Shown here: positions 37,515 to 46,409 of the stretch, in pieces
How the letters are laid out: the number at the start of each line of letters is the position of its first letter
Numbering within the stretch: position 1 is the first letter of the stretch
NCBI RefSeq assembly: GCF_000613945.1
Contig: NZ_BAJY01000010.1
Location: 22,491 to 86,490 of the forward strand
Direction of reading: 5' to 3'
Source: Prevotella falsenii DSM 22864 = JCM 15124
GTDB lineage: Bacteria > Bacteroidota > Bacteroidia > Bacteroidales > Bacteroidaceae
Length of the DNA stretch: 64,000 bases
Position numbers and translations under genes: made by a program
Notes under the pieces: generated by a model
Databases searched by the model: none
What the model saw: only the letters and a program-made list of their open reading frames with translations
Told to the model about the DNA's origin: nothing

Positions 37515-38219
37515 ATGGAAATAAAGATAGAGAATTTAAAGAAGATTTACGGACAGAACACCGTGATAGACATACCCGAACTGAAGCTCCACAAGGGCGA
37601 ACTTATAGGACTTGTGGGCAATAACGGTGCCGGAAAGACCACGCTGATGCGCCTTATACTCGACCTTATCGGTGCCAACGAGGGGCGTGTGCTCTCTAAC
37701 GGCAACCCCGTAAACGAGAATTTCGAGTGGAAACAATACACGGGGTCGTTCATAGACAAAGGTTTCCTCATCGATTACTATACGCCTGAAGAGTTCTTCG
37801 ACTTTGTTGCGGGTGTCTATGGCATCGACGATGCAACGCTTTCGGAACGTCTGCACGGCTTTGAATCGCTGATGCGCGACGAGATAATGGGCACAGGGAA
37901 ACTTATTCGCGACTTTTCCGAAGGAAACCGACAGAAGATTGGCATCATCGGCGCAATGATAGTGAACCCCGAGATGCTTATTCTCGACGAACCTTTCAAC
38001 TATCTCGACCCATCGTCGCAGATAAACATAGCCCACATTATCCACGAGGTGAACCGGCAACACGGCACTACCGTGCTGATTTCGAGCCACAACCTGAACT
38101 TCGTTTCCGAGATTTGCAACCGCATCATACTGATGGAAAAGGGAGTTATCTTGAAAGATTTAACCAACGCCGACGGAGCAGCAGCCAAGGAATTGCAAAG
38201 CTATTTTGAGGGAATGTAG
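37515..38219 (+). CDS. ABC transporter ATP-binding protein
   Basis: A 234-residue ATPase with Walker A GNNGAGKTT (about 36-44), ABC signature region FSEGNRQKIGI, Walker B MLILDEPFNYLDP and the switch histidine in LISSHNLNF. It should energise the DUF5687 membrane protein encoded just upstream. Confidence 0.95.
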   Translation: MEIKIENLKKIYGQNTVIDIPELKLHKGELIGLVGNNGAGKTTLMRLILDLIGANEGRVLSNGNPVNENFEWKQYTGSFIDKGFLIDYYTPEEFFDFVAGVYGIDDATLSERLHGFESLMRDEIMGTGKLIRDFSEGNRQKIGIIGAMIVNPEMLILDEPFNYLDPSSQINIAHIIHEVNRQHGTTVLISSHNLNFVSEICNRIILMEKGVILKDLTNADGAAAKELQSYFEGM

Positions 38220-38251
38220 GTGCAACGGCAATAACATTATATTATAAAGAT

Positions 38252-39121
38252 ATGATACCAAGGGTGCTTTTTACTACTTTCGTTTACCTTTCTGCCACAC
38301 TTTCGACTTATGCCAAGCCGAAAGAAGGAGGGAAGATAGACAAGGTAAAGTACGAAATTACCTATCGTACGAAAAGCATTACCGACACCACAAAGGTCGA
38401 TTCGCTCGGCGGTTTCATCTACAACGAGGAGGATATGCGCCTCGATGTGGGCGAGCGGGTGAGTTTCTTTTACAGCTATTCCAACCATATCTACGAGCAA
38501 CAGCGCATCGAAATGATAAACAGAGGCGAGTTCTCGGCACCTGCCATACGCGGCGGAAGCATCAATTGGAAGCTGTTCAAGAACTTTCCGGAGGGCAAAA
38601 CAACTTATGTAGACCGTGTTTTCAGCGACGGTTTCCGCGTGGTAGAACCCATAGAGCAGCCCCGCTGGGAACTGATGCCCGACAGTACGGCTCGCATTCT
38701 CGGCTACGATTGCCAAATGGCACGCTGCAATTACAAAGGCAGACAATGGACGGCATGGTTCGCAACCGATATTCCAATCGACAACGGACCGTGGAAATTG
38801 GACGGATTACCGGGACTTGTGCTCCGCGCATACGACAATTCCCGCCACTATATCTTCGATTGCGTAGGCTTAAAGCAAACCGACGGCACACCCGACATGG
38901 TGTTCGATGCCAATCTGAACGACTACGAGGAAACTTCTATGCGCAGCTTGCAGCAGCTAAAAGCCAACACCACGCCCATGGATATTATGAATAGAAATGG
39001 CAAAGGCGTAACGTTTAAGGTGGTGAGCGGTAGTGTTAATGGCAAGCTAACCGAAGCACAACAGGAATCAATGCGCAGGCAAATGCAGAAAAAACAACCA
39101 CAAAACCCAATAGAAAGATGA
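38252..39121 (+). CDS. GLPGLI family protein, first paralogue
   Basis: A 289-residue exported protein (N-terminal hydrophobic signal ending near YAKPKEGG) with the family motif DGLPGLVLRAYD and the preceding block ARCNYKGRQWTAWFATDIP. GLPGLI proteins are restricted to Bacteroidota and of unknown function. It overlaps the next gene by 4 bp (ATGA). The C-terminal tail is glutamine- and lysine-rich. Confidence 0.9.
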   Translation: MIPRVLFTTFVYLSATLSTYAKPKEGGKIDKVKYEITYRTKSITDTTKVDSLGGFIYNEEDMRLDVGERVSFFYSYSNHIYEQQRIEMINRGEFSAPAIRGGSINWKLFKNFPEGKTTYVDRVFSDGFRVVEPIEQPRWELMPDSTARILGYDCQMARCNYKGRQWTAWFATDIPIDNGPWKLDGLPGLVLRAYDNSRHYIFDCVGLKQTDGTPDMVFDANLNDYEETSMRSLQQLKANTTPMDIMNRNGKGVTFKVVSGSVNGKLTEAQQESMRRQMQKKQPQNPIER

Positions 39122-39972
39122 TGAAACGTATTACTTTAACATTGGCAGCACTCGCCCTTGCAGTGCTTACCGTGAGTGCAAAACCTAACAAAAAGAACGA
39201 GAACAAAGTTATCGACAAGCTCAAGTACACCATTACTTATCGTACAAAGAGTGTGCGCGACACCACGAAAACAGACTCGGTGGGTCGTTATAACTACCAG
39301 AACGACGACATGCAGCTCGAAGTTGGCGAGAAGGTAAGCTACTTTTATAGTGCCACGCGCCGCGCTTATATGGAGAATTTGCTGAAGTCTCTCGGTGGAA
39401 ACAACATTCAAATTCAGACCTCAACCCCCTCGCGAGGCAACCTTTCGATGAACTTCTATCGCAATTATCCTACAGGAAAGTCTACTTATTTAGACGAGGT
39501 TCTTGGCGAAGACTTCCGCATCATCGAGCCTTTGGAGCAGCCCAAGTGGGACATTATCGCCGATAGCACGAAGCAAATCCTCAATTACGACTGTCAAATG
39601 GCACGCTGTACGTTCAAAGGACGCACATGGACGGCATGGTTCACCGCCGATATTCCATTGGATAACGGTCCTTGGAAGCTATGCGGACTGCCGGGATTGA
39701 TACTCCGTGCTTACGATGCCAAGCAGCAATACATCTTCGACTGCGTGGGCATGAAGCAGGCAGCAGAGGGCGAAAACATTACTTACAACTCCGATTTCGA
39801 TAAGTATAGCACTTCAACAATGAAGGAATTTGTAGACTATCAGCGCAAGGCATTGCCCGAAGATATATTTGCAGCGAAAGGAATAAAGATAGAAGTGTCC
39901 GAAGAAATGAAATCGGAAGTGCAGCAATTATTGGCGAAACCGCAGCCCAGCAATCCACTCGAATTGTACTAA
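39118..39972 (+). CDS. GLPGLI family protein, second paralogue
   Basis: A 284-residue exported protein with signal peptide MKRITLTLAALALAVLTVSA and motif CGLPGLILRAYD. It shares long blocks with its upstream neighbour, such as NYDCQMARC and DIPLDNGPWKL, so the two arose by tandem duplication. Translation is probably coupled through the 4-bp overlap. Function unknown; the next gene encodes an outer-membrane barrel, a common neighbour for this family. Confidence 0.9.
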   Translation: MMKRITLTLAALALAVLTVSAKPNKKNENKVIDKLKYTITYRTKSVRDTTKTDSVGRYNYQNDDMQLEVGEKVSYFYSATRRAYMENLLKSLGGNNIQIQTSTPSRGNLSMNFYRNYPTGKSTYLDEVLGEDFRIIEPLEQPKWDIIADSTKQILNYDCQMARCTFKGRTWTAWFTADIPLDNGPWKLCGLPGLILRAYDAKQQYIFDCVGMKQAAEGENITYNSDFDKYSTSTMKEFVDYQRKALPEDIFAAKGIKIEVSEEMKSEVQQLLAKPQPSNPLELY

Positions 39973-40030
39973 TTCGCTCTTTCAGGTATGCAAGACCTGC
40001 CCCCGTAAACCACCAATAAAACCTTCTTCT

Positions 40031-42586
40031 ATGGAGAAAACATTAACCATAAACGCTAAAAACACCTTCTTCCGCTCGTCAGAAATGGGCTGGGAGAGGG
40101 TGTTTGCGCTTTCCGTATTTCTTCTTTTTGCCCTTCTCGCATCGGCGCAAAACCGCATTTCGGGCGTTGTCGTGGATTCTTTAACCCACAAACCCATAGT
40201 AAAAACCAACGTAATGCTGCTGAAAGACGGCAAGGTTGTTACCTTTTGCCGTACCAACGATAAGGGTGAATTCAGCTTTACGCACAGCACCGACAACCTG
40301 AAAGAACTGCAGTTGCAAGCCACGGCAATGGAATACGAGAAGAAGCGAATACACATTGCCGCCCCAACAGGCAACCGCATAGCAATGGTGCAAAAGGTTT
40401 TTGAGATGCAGGAAATAACGGTGAAGGCAGGACCGATAACGGGTGGCAAGGACACCATTACGTTCGACCTTACCCGTTTCGCATCGGAAAGAGACAATTC
40501 GTTGAAAGATGTGCTGGCAAAACTGCCCGGCGTGCATGTCGGAAGCGACGGAAAGATAAGTGTAAACGGCAAGGACATCAGCCGTTTTACGGTAGAAGGG
40601 CTTGACCTTAGCGACGGAAAGTACAACAAACTCACCGAAAACATAAAGGCAAAGGACGTGAAAAAGGCGGAGGTAATAGAGCACGACCAACCCATTAAGG
40701 CTTTGCGCGACAAGGTTTTCAGCGACAATGTAGCCATGAATGTAACGCTGAAAGACGATGCCCGCGACCGTCTTTCGGTAACGTTGCGCCCCTATCTTGC
40801 CATCGGAAAGCCATCGCACGTCGCCGGTTCAGCCAATGCCATACAGATAGGGAAGCGCAAACAGATAATGTACGATGCCATATACGACCGTCGGGGCAGA
40901 GATGTGGCACAGTCGGGCTTTGCTTTTGTCTTCGACTATATGGCACCACGGGCGGCTTCGCTCTCGTCGTGGTACGCTGTTCCTAACCTGAAAGCACCGA
41001 TAGAAGCCGACCGCTTGCGCTTCAACACGTCGCAGAGCTACAGCATCAACCGTCTGATGAAGACGAAAAACGACAGCGAGGTGCGCATAACTGCCGACTA
41101 TTTCCGCAACGTTCTCCGCCAAAACACCTCCAACAGCTCTACTTACTACTTTGCCGAAACGCCTACCACCACCACCGAAAACCACCGTATGACGCTGAAA
41201 GAAGATGTGTTCAACTTCAGCATAGACAAGAAAATAAACACCGAAAAGCATTACGGCTCGATGCGTTTCAGCGTGAATGCCGGGCAAGACGATGCCTTGT
41301 CGGAACTGCAAAGCACCGGGCACGCCAACCTTTCGCAACGGGTGCGCACGCCCGAAGTGAACGTGAAAGGGTACATTACCACCACGCAAAATCGTAAGCG
41401 TGGCACGCTTTCGCTGCAATCGATAGTAGATTACCACCATTCGCGCAACGATTTGTATATCAATAGCGACCGCGAAAACATTCAATCGAACCTTTGGCAC
41501 AACAACAGTCAAGTGAGTTGGCGAACCACAAAGAACGGTTTCACGCAGAACTACAACTTCGATGTAGACCTGCAACACCTCAATGTGCGCAACGGACACA
41601 CACTGATAGCTTTCAATTCGTCGCCTTCGCTCAACTACAGCAAAGGCAAATGGCGTGCCACGGTGCGTCAGGGAATGGCATTAAAGTATTTCACCGGGCA
41701 GCGTAAATGGTACTTCCTTGTGTCGCCCTCGCTGTATGCGAACTACAAAAAGAGCAGTCGCACCGAAACAAACGCGTCGTTTGGCTACAACCAATCGATA
41801 CAAGGACTGTCTGCCTTCGCCCTCGACAGCTACCGAACCAACTACCGCACGTGGCAGGTATCGCCCACTTTCATGCCTCGCACCGGCTCGCTGTTCTTCA
41901 ATCTGACGCACAATTACAAGCGTGTAGTAAAGGAATTTTTCAGCAATTTCTCGCTGAATGCCAACCGCACATGGAGCAATTCGGTGGTGGATATGCAAAT
42001 TCAGAACGGCAACTACCTTATGACGTATGCCCCACACAACACGAAAAACACCGGCATTACGGGGCGTTTCTGGGTTTCAAAAGGCTTCTACAAGCATCAT
42101 TTCAAAATGTCGTGCAGCGTTTCGGCGGCTTATAGCGACGGCGAACAATACACAGGGGGCAAAGTGGTGGGCTACCAATACCGTTCATTAACGCTTTCGC
42201 CCTCGCTCACTTATTCGCCTTCGTGGGCGTTTGTAAGCTACAATGGCGATTTCACCATGAGCAAATCGACGTCCGACAATGCGTCTATGGCATCGCGTTT
42301 CAACTGGAAACAGAGTCTTACGCTTACTTCCACCATTCAGAAAGTAGACCTTTCGCTTTCCGGCATCTATTATCACAACCAACTGGAGGGCGCAACGCTC
42401 AACACATTCCTTGCCGATGCGAAGGTAACTTGGCGACAAAAGAACTTCCTTGTGCTTGCCACGCTTGCCAATTTGTTCAACAAACGCAACTACGTAGAGA
42501 CGTCGTACAGTGGTGTAGGCATCTTTACAAACAGCTACGAACTGCGCCCGCGGGAGCTGATTTTTACCTTTGAATTCAGGTTCTGA
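40031..42586 (+). CDS. TonB-receptor-like outer-membrane barrel with carboxypeptidase-regulatory domain
   Basis: An 851-residue protein with a signal peptide (ALSVFLLFALLASAQ), a carboxypeptidase-regulatory-like domain (NRISGVVVDSLTHKPIVKTN), a plug-like region (NSLKDVLAKLPGVHVGSDGK), and a long beta-rich C-terminal barrel ending RELIFTFEFRF. A second ATG at 40085 would give a shorter, more standard signal peptide. No clear TonB box is visible. It ends the DUF5687-ATPase-GLPGLI run. Transport substrate unknown. Confidence 0.87.
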   Translation: MEKTLTINAKNTFFRSSEMGWERVFALSVFLLFALLASAQNRISGVVVDSLTHKPIVKTNVMLLKDGKVVTFCRTNDKGEFSFTHSTDNLKELQLQATAMEYEKKRIHIAAPTGNRIAMVQKVFEMQEITVKAGPITGGKDTITFDLTRFASERDNSLKDVLAKLPGVHVGSDGKISVNGKDISRFTVEGLDLSDGKYNKLTENIKAKDVKKAEVIEHDQPIKALRDKVFSDNVAMNVTLKDDARDRLSVTLRPYLAIGKPSHVAGSANAIQIGKRKQIMYDAIYDRRGRDVAQSGFAFVFDYMAPRAASLSSWYAVPNLKAPIEADRLRFNTSQSYSINRLMKTKNDSEVRITADYFRNVLRQNTSNSSTYYFAETPTTTTENHRMTLKEDVFNFSIDKKINTEKHYGSMRFSVNAGQDDALSELQSTGHANLSQRVRTPEVNVKGYITTTQNRKRGTLSLQSIVDYHHSRNDLYINSDRENIQSNLWHNNSQVSWRTTKNGFTQNYNFDVDLQHLNVRNGHTLIAFNSSPSLNYSKGKWRATVRQGMALKYFTGQRKWYFLVSPSLYANYKKSSRTETNASFGYNQSIQGLSAFALDSYRTNYRTWQVSPTFMPRTGSLFFNLTHNYKRVVKEFFSNFSLNANRTWSNSVVDMQIQNGNYLMTYAPHNTKNTGITGRFWVSKGFYKHHFKMSCSVSAAYSDGEQYTGGKVVGYQYRSLTLSPSLTYSPSWAFVSYNGDFTMSKSTSDNASMASRFNWKQSLTLTSTIQKVDLSLSGIYYHNQLEGATLNTFLADAKVTWRQKNFLVLATLANLFNKRNYVETSYSGVGIFTNSYELRPRELIFTFEFRF

Positions 42587-42600
42587 AACAGAAAAAGAAT

Positions 42601-42801
42601 GCCATAAAACCGTAAAGATTTTTCATAAGAATATCTGTCGCGTAACAACTTCATTATCAACGTATTGCAAAACCTATTGTTTTGCGTTCCAAAACCGTAG
42701 GTTTTGCACGGTAAAAGCGTAGGTTTTACATCGCAAAACCTACGGTTTCGCAACGCCAAAGCGATTATATCACTTTTTAACAGAATTATCTTTACAAAAT
42801 C
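42601..42801 (+). repeat. Dispersed intergenic 200-bp element, copy E
   Basis: Copy beginning GCCATAAAACCGTAAAG, 14 bp after the barrel gene's stop, with four 22-bp units and right end TTATCTTTACAAAAT. A CTAG array starts 25 bp after it. Confidence 0.92.
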
Positions 42802-42825
42802 AAGGCGATTTCGGTGCATTGTTTT

Positions 42826-42865
42826 CTAGTTCTTCTAGAAAATCTAGAATGCCTAGATTACCTAT
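42826..42865 (+). repeat. CTAG array, 9-bp period (4 units plus CTAT)
   Basis: CTAG occurs at 42826, 42835, 42844 and 42853, with CTAT at 42862, exactly every 9 bp. A pyrimidine-rich tail containing CCTCCCC follows. The rest up to 43025 holds the presumed mutS2 promoter (TAACTTTG, 42962-42969). Confidence 0.9.
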
Positions 42866-43025
42866 TATTTCTATCCTCCCCATACCCTCCGTAAAACACC
42901 TTTAATCCCTAAAAAATGCAATTAATAAACAAACTCGCATCGGTTTTAAAAAGAAAAATAGTAACTTTGTCGCTCCAAACACGCCTTGACAAAGGCGCAC
43001 GATAACGACAATTTTACAGGTAAAG

Positions 43026-45659
43026 ATGATATATCCCGACAATTTTGAGCAGAAAATAGGTTTCAACGAAATACGCACGCTCTTGCACGAGCATTGCCTT
43101 TCCACGCTCGGACGCGAGCAGGTAGACGGCATGGACTTCTCTACCGACACGGAACAGATAAACCGCCGGTTGGCAGAAGTGCGCGAGTTTCGACGCATTC
43201 AGGAAGGTGCAGAGGTCTTTCCGCTCGACAATGTGTTCGACGTTCGGGCGAGTGTGGCACGCATTCGCCTTGAGGGCACACACATGGAAGAGGACGAACT
43301 CTTCGATTTGAAGCGTTCGTTGGAAACCATCATCGCAATTGTAAAGTTTCTAAGCGCAGGCGACGAGTTGCCCAATGGCGACATTCAGCACACTTATCCT
43401 GCCCTTTATGCCCTTGCCGACGGCGTGGCTACGTTCCCGATACTGGTGCAACGCATCGGTCAAATTATCGATAAATTCGGCAAAATGCGCGATTCGGCAT
43501 CGCCCGAACTGCTCCAAATCCGCCGAGAACTGGCACGTATGGAAAGCAGTATATCGCGCACGCTGAACCGTATCTTGCATTCGGCACAGAGCGAAGGCGT
43601 GGTAGACCGTGATGTAATGCCGACGATGCGCGACGGCAGACTGGTTATACCTGTTGCACCGGGCATGAAACGCAAGATTTCGGGCATTGTTCACGATGAG
43701 AGTGCCACCGGAAAGACGGTCTTTATAGAGCCTGCCGAGGTGGTGGAAGCCAACAACAAGATACGCGAACTTGAGAACGAGGAACGCAAAGAGATTATCC
43801 GCATACTGCGAGAGTTCGCCAAACAGGTGCGTCCGCATATTCGCGAAATTCTCGATTCGTATCATTTTCTTGCACTTATCGACTTTATCCGTGCGAAAGC
43901 AGAGCTGGCTCGCATGTTCAAAGCCATTGAACCGGAAGTCGGAACCGAGCCTTACGTAGACTTCATTTGTGCCGTTCACCCGCTGTTGCAGCTTTCTCTG
44001 TCGAAGAAACAGCGCACGGCAGAAAACAGCGACGCCCCTTTGGCAGTGGTTCCGCTCGACATTCAGCTCACAAAAGAGAAACACCTGCTCATTATTTCGG
44101 GTCCCAATGCCGGTGGAAAGTCGGTTTGTCTGAAAACCGTCGGACTGCTTCAGTACATGCTTCAGTGCGGTCTTTCAATCCCGGTAAGCGAGCGTTCTGC
44201 CGCAGGAACGTTTCGCAACCTCATGATTGACATAGGCGACGAGCAGAGCATAGAGAACGATTTGAGCACCTATTCGTCGCATTTGATGAACATGAAGAAC
44301 ATGATGAGGCAGGCAGACCGCCACACGCTCATCTTAATCGACGAGTTCGGAACGGGCACAGAGCCGCAAATAGGCGGTGCCATCGCCGAATCGGTGCTGA
44401 AACAGTTTTGGAAAAAGCAGGCGTGGGCGGTGATAACAACCCACTATCAGAACCTGAAGCACTTTGCAGAAGACCACAAAGGCGTGGTAAACGGAGCTAT
44501 GCTGTACGACAGACACGAGATGCGCCCGCTCTTCCGGTTGGCTATCGGGCGGCCCGGCAGTTCGTTTGCCATCGAAATAGCACGCAAAACGGGCATTCCG
44601 GAAGAAGTTATCAGCGACGCTTCTGCCATTGTCGGCTCGGATTACATACAGAGCGACAAGTATTTACAGGATATTGTCAGAGATAAACGTTACTGGGAAA
44701 CCAAGCGGCAAACCGTGCATAGCCACGAAAAAGAATTGGAACGAACCATTGCCAAGTACGAAAAGGAAATGGAGGAGTTGCGCCAAAGCCGCAAGGAAAT
44801 CATCAAGAAAGCGAAAGCCGAAGCTGAGGAAATAATCCGAGAAAGCAACAAACGCATTGAAAACGTTATAAGAGAGATACGCGAACAGCAAGCCGAAAGG
44901 GAAGCAACAAAGCGACTTCGCCAAGAACTGGCTGAATATGAAGAGGCTATGCTCAACGATTCGGTATCTGCTTTAAACAATAAGAACAAGGCAAAAGCGA
45001 AGAAAGCAGCCGGCAAACAAGCGATGCGCGAAGACGGTTTGATGACCGACGAGGAACTGAAAGCAAAGATTGATAAGATAAAGAACAGGAAAGAACGGCA
45101 CGAACGTCGTTTGCAGGAAAAGGAAGAACGCAAGCAGAATGCTGCCGAAGCGTTGAAAGCGGCAGCACAGAAACATGCAGCAAACCGCCCCATCAGTGTT
45201 GGCGACACGGTACGCATAAAGGGACTGACCTCAATAGGTGAGGTTGAAGCGACCGATGGCAAGCAAGCGATGGTGATATTCGGCGGTATGCGCACCAAAA
45301 TGGCGGTTTCCCGATTAGAGCGTGCCGACGATGCTGTGGTGCAAGAGAACCAAAAGCAGTTTGCAGTTTATAATTATAGCCGACAGACACGCGAAACCAT
45401 CGACCAACATCGCAACCGGTTTAAGCAGGAAATAGATGTGCGGGGCATGCGTGCCGACGAGGCTTTGAACCAAGTGCAATACTTCATCGACGACGCCATA
45501 CTTGTGGGTGTAAGTCAAGTGCGCATATTGCACGGCAAGGGAGACGGCATTCTGCGCACCATGATTAGACAGTATCTGAACTCCGTTCCAAACGTAAAAA
45601 GCTGCCGGGACGAGCATGTTCAGTTTGGTGGAGCAGGCATAACGGTGGTGGATTTATAG
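43026..45659 (+). CDS. mutS2: MutS2 ATPase/endonuclease
   Basis: An 877-residue protein with a MutS-type ATPase core: Walker A GPNAGGKS (about 358-365) and Walker B LILIDEFGTGTEPQ. A long coiled coil rich in lysine and glutamate (about 545-720) follows, then a KOW-like segment and a C-terminal Smr nuclease domain with DVRGMRADEAL and ILHGKGDGILR. MutS2 lacks mismatch-recognition domains; it has been linked to suppression of recombination and, in Bacillus, to rescue of collided ribosomes. Confidence 0.96.
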   Translation: MIYPDNFEQKIGFNEIRTLLHEHCLSTLGREQVDGMDFSTDTEQINRRLAEVREFRRIQEGAEVFPLDNVFDVRASVARIRLEGTHMEEDELFDLKRSLETIIAIVKFLSAGDELPNGDIQHTYPALYALADGVATFPILVQRIGQIIDKFGKMRDSASPELLQIRRELARMESSISRTLNRILHSAQSEGVVDRDVMPTMRDGRLVIPVAPGMKRKISGIVHDESATGKTVFIEPAEVVEANNKIRELENEERKEIIRILREFAKQVRPHIREILDSYHFLALIDFIRAKAELARMFKAIEPEVGTEPYVDFICAVHPLLQLSLSKKQRTAENSDAPLAVVPLDIQLTKEKHLLIISGPNAGGKSVCLKTVGLLQYMLQCGLSIPVSERSAAGTFRNLMIDIGDEQSIENDLSTYSSHLMNMKNMMRQADRHTLILIDEFGTGTEPQIGGAIAESVLKQFWKKQAWAVITTHYQNLKHFAEDHKGVVNGAMLYDRHEMRPLFRLAIGRPGSSFAIEIARKTGIPEEVISDASAIVGSDYIQSDKYLQDIVRDKRYWETKRQTVHSHEKELERTIAKYEKEMEELRQSRKEIIKKAKAEAEEIIRESNKRIENVIREIREQQAEREATKRLRQELAEYEEAMLNDSVSALNNKNKAKAKKAAGKQAMREDGLMTDEELKAKIDKIKNRKERHERRLQEKEERKQNAAEALKAAAQKHAANRPISVGDTVRIKGLTSIGEVEATDGKQAMVIFGGMRTKMAVSRLERADDAVVQENQKQFAVYNYSRQTRETIDQHRNRFKQEIDVRGMRADEALNQVQYFIDDAILVGVSQVRILHGKGDGILRTMIRQYLNSVPNVKSCRDEHVQFGGAGITVVDL

Positions 45660-45711
45660 GAGGTCGTTGCCCTGAAATGACTTCTAAAACACCTGAGAGC
45701 CTTCGTTCTTT

Positions 45712-45757
45712 AGCCCAAATCGGTTCATTAGCGTCCTAACGACCGATTGGGGTTTAG
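45712..45757. repeat. CCAAATCGG palindromic repeat
   Basis: AGCCCAAATCGG and CCGATTGGGGTTTA form inverted arms around TTCATTAGCGTCCTAACGA. It lies between the convergent mutS2 and gamma-carbonic anhydrase genes and might also act as a weak terminator. Confidence 0.7.
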
Positions 45758-45764
45758 GATTTTC

Positions 45765-46274
45765 CTATTTTTCTTCTTCCTCGTACCACTTCTTGATGTA
45801 CAGATAATGGTCGGCAAACAAACGCGATTGCCCCGCTACTGCGGCCTTTATGCGTTTGGCAGGAATGCCGCCCCATACCTCGTTGGGCGGAATTATCGTA
45901 CCTTGAAGCACCACAGCACCCGCTGCCACCACCGAGTTTTCGCCCACTTCGGCATTGTCGAGCACCGTAGCATTCATACCGATGAGGGCATTCTTGCGAA
46001 TGGTGGCACCATGCACCACGGCTGCGTGCCCAATGCTTGCACCGTCTTCTATCACCACCGGCTTTCCTTCCGTTTGGTGAATGCACGCCAAGTCCTGCAC
46101 GTTCACCTCGTTACCCATCACAATGGCGTCTACATCGGCACGTATCACCGCACCAAACCATACCGAACAGTCGTTGCCCATCGTTATATTACCTGCCAAA
46201 GTGGCATTTTCTGCGAAGTAGCAACGCTCTCCCCACTGTGGATTTTTTCCTCTTGCTGATTTTATCAGAGCCAT
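45765..46274 (-). CDS. Gamma-carbonic anhydrase family hexapeptide-repeat protein
   Basis: A 169-residue left-handed beta-helix protein. Metal-binding histidines are visible in VQDLACIHQT and SIGHAAVVHGA, as in gamma-class carbonic anhydrases (YrdA/PaaY-like). Hexapeptide repeats such as VIRADV, ALIGMN and SVVAAG run through it, followed by a C-terminal helix. Whether it hydrates CO2 or acts on another substrate cannot be decided from sequence. Confidence 0.9.
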   Translation of the reverse strand: MALIKSARGKNPQWGERCYFAENATLAGNITMGNDCSVWFGAVIRADVDAIVMGNEVNVQDLACIHQTEGKPVVIEDGASIGHAAVVHGATIRKNALIGMNATVLDNAEVGENSVVAAGAVVLQGTIIPPNEVWGGIPAKRIKAAVAGQSRLFADHYLYIKKWYEEEEK

Positions 46275-46305
46275 TTTTCTTAGTTTTTTATGATTGTATT
46301 CTTCC

Positions 46306-46409
46306 GTTGAAACCGTTGTTTCTGTGTGTTAAAACAGTTGCTCGTGTATGTTTTACCTATTGTTTGCGTCCGTTAAAACAGTTGTTGGTATCCGTTAAAA
46401 CCTGTTCAG
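46306..46409. repeat. 22-bp-period tandem array (4.7 units)
   Basis: Units start at 46306, 46328, 46350, 46372 and 46394, exactly 22 bp apart, of the type GTTAAAACAGTTG-TTG-ATCC. The third unit (GTTTTACCTATTGTTTGCG) resembles the first unit of the 200-bp element core. The last, partial unit contains the maf stop codon. Confidence 0.8.

Noticed and set aside
46306..46409. Possible CRISPR array
   Set aside because: Units follow each other without unique spacers, there are no cas genes, and the period is 22 bp.
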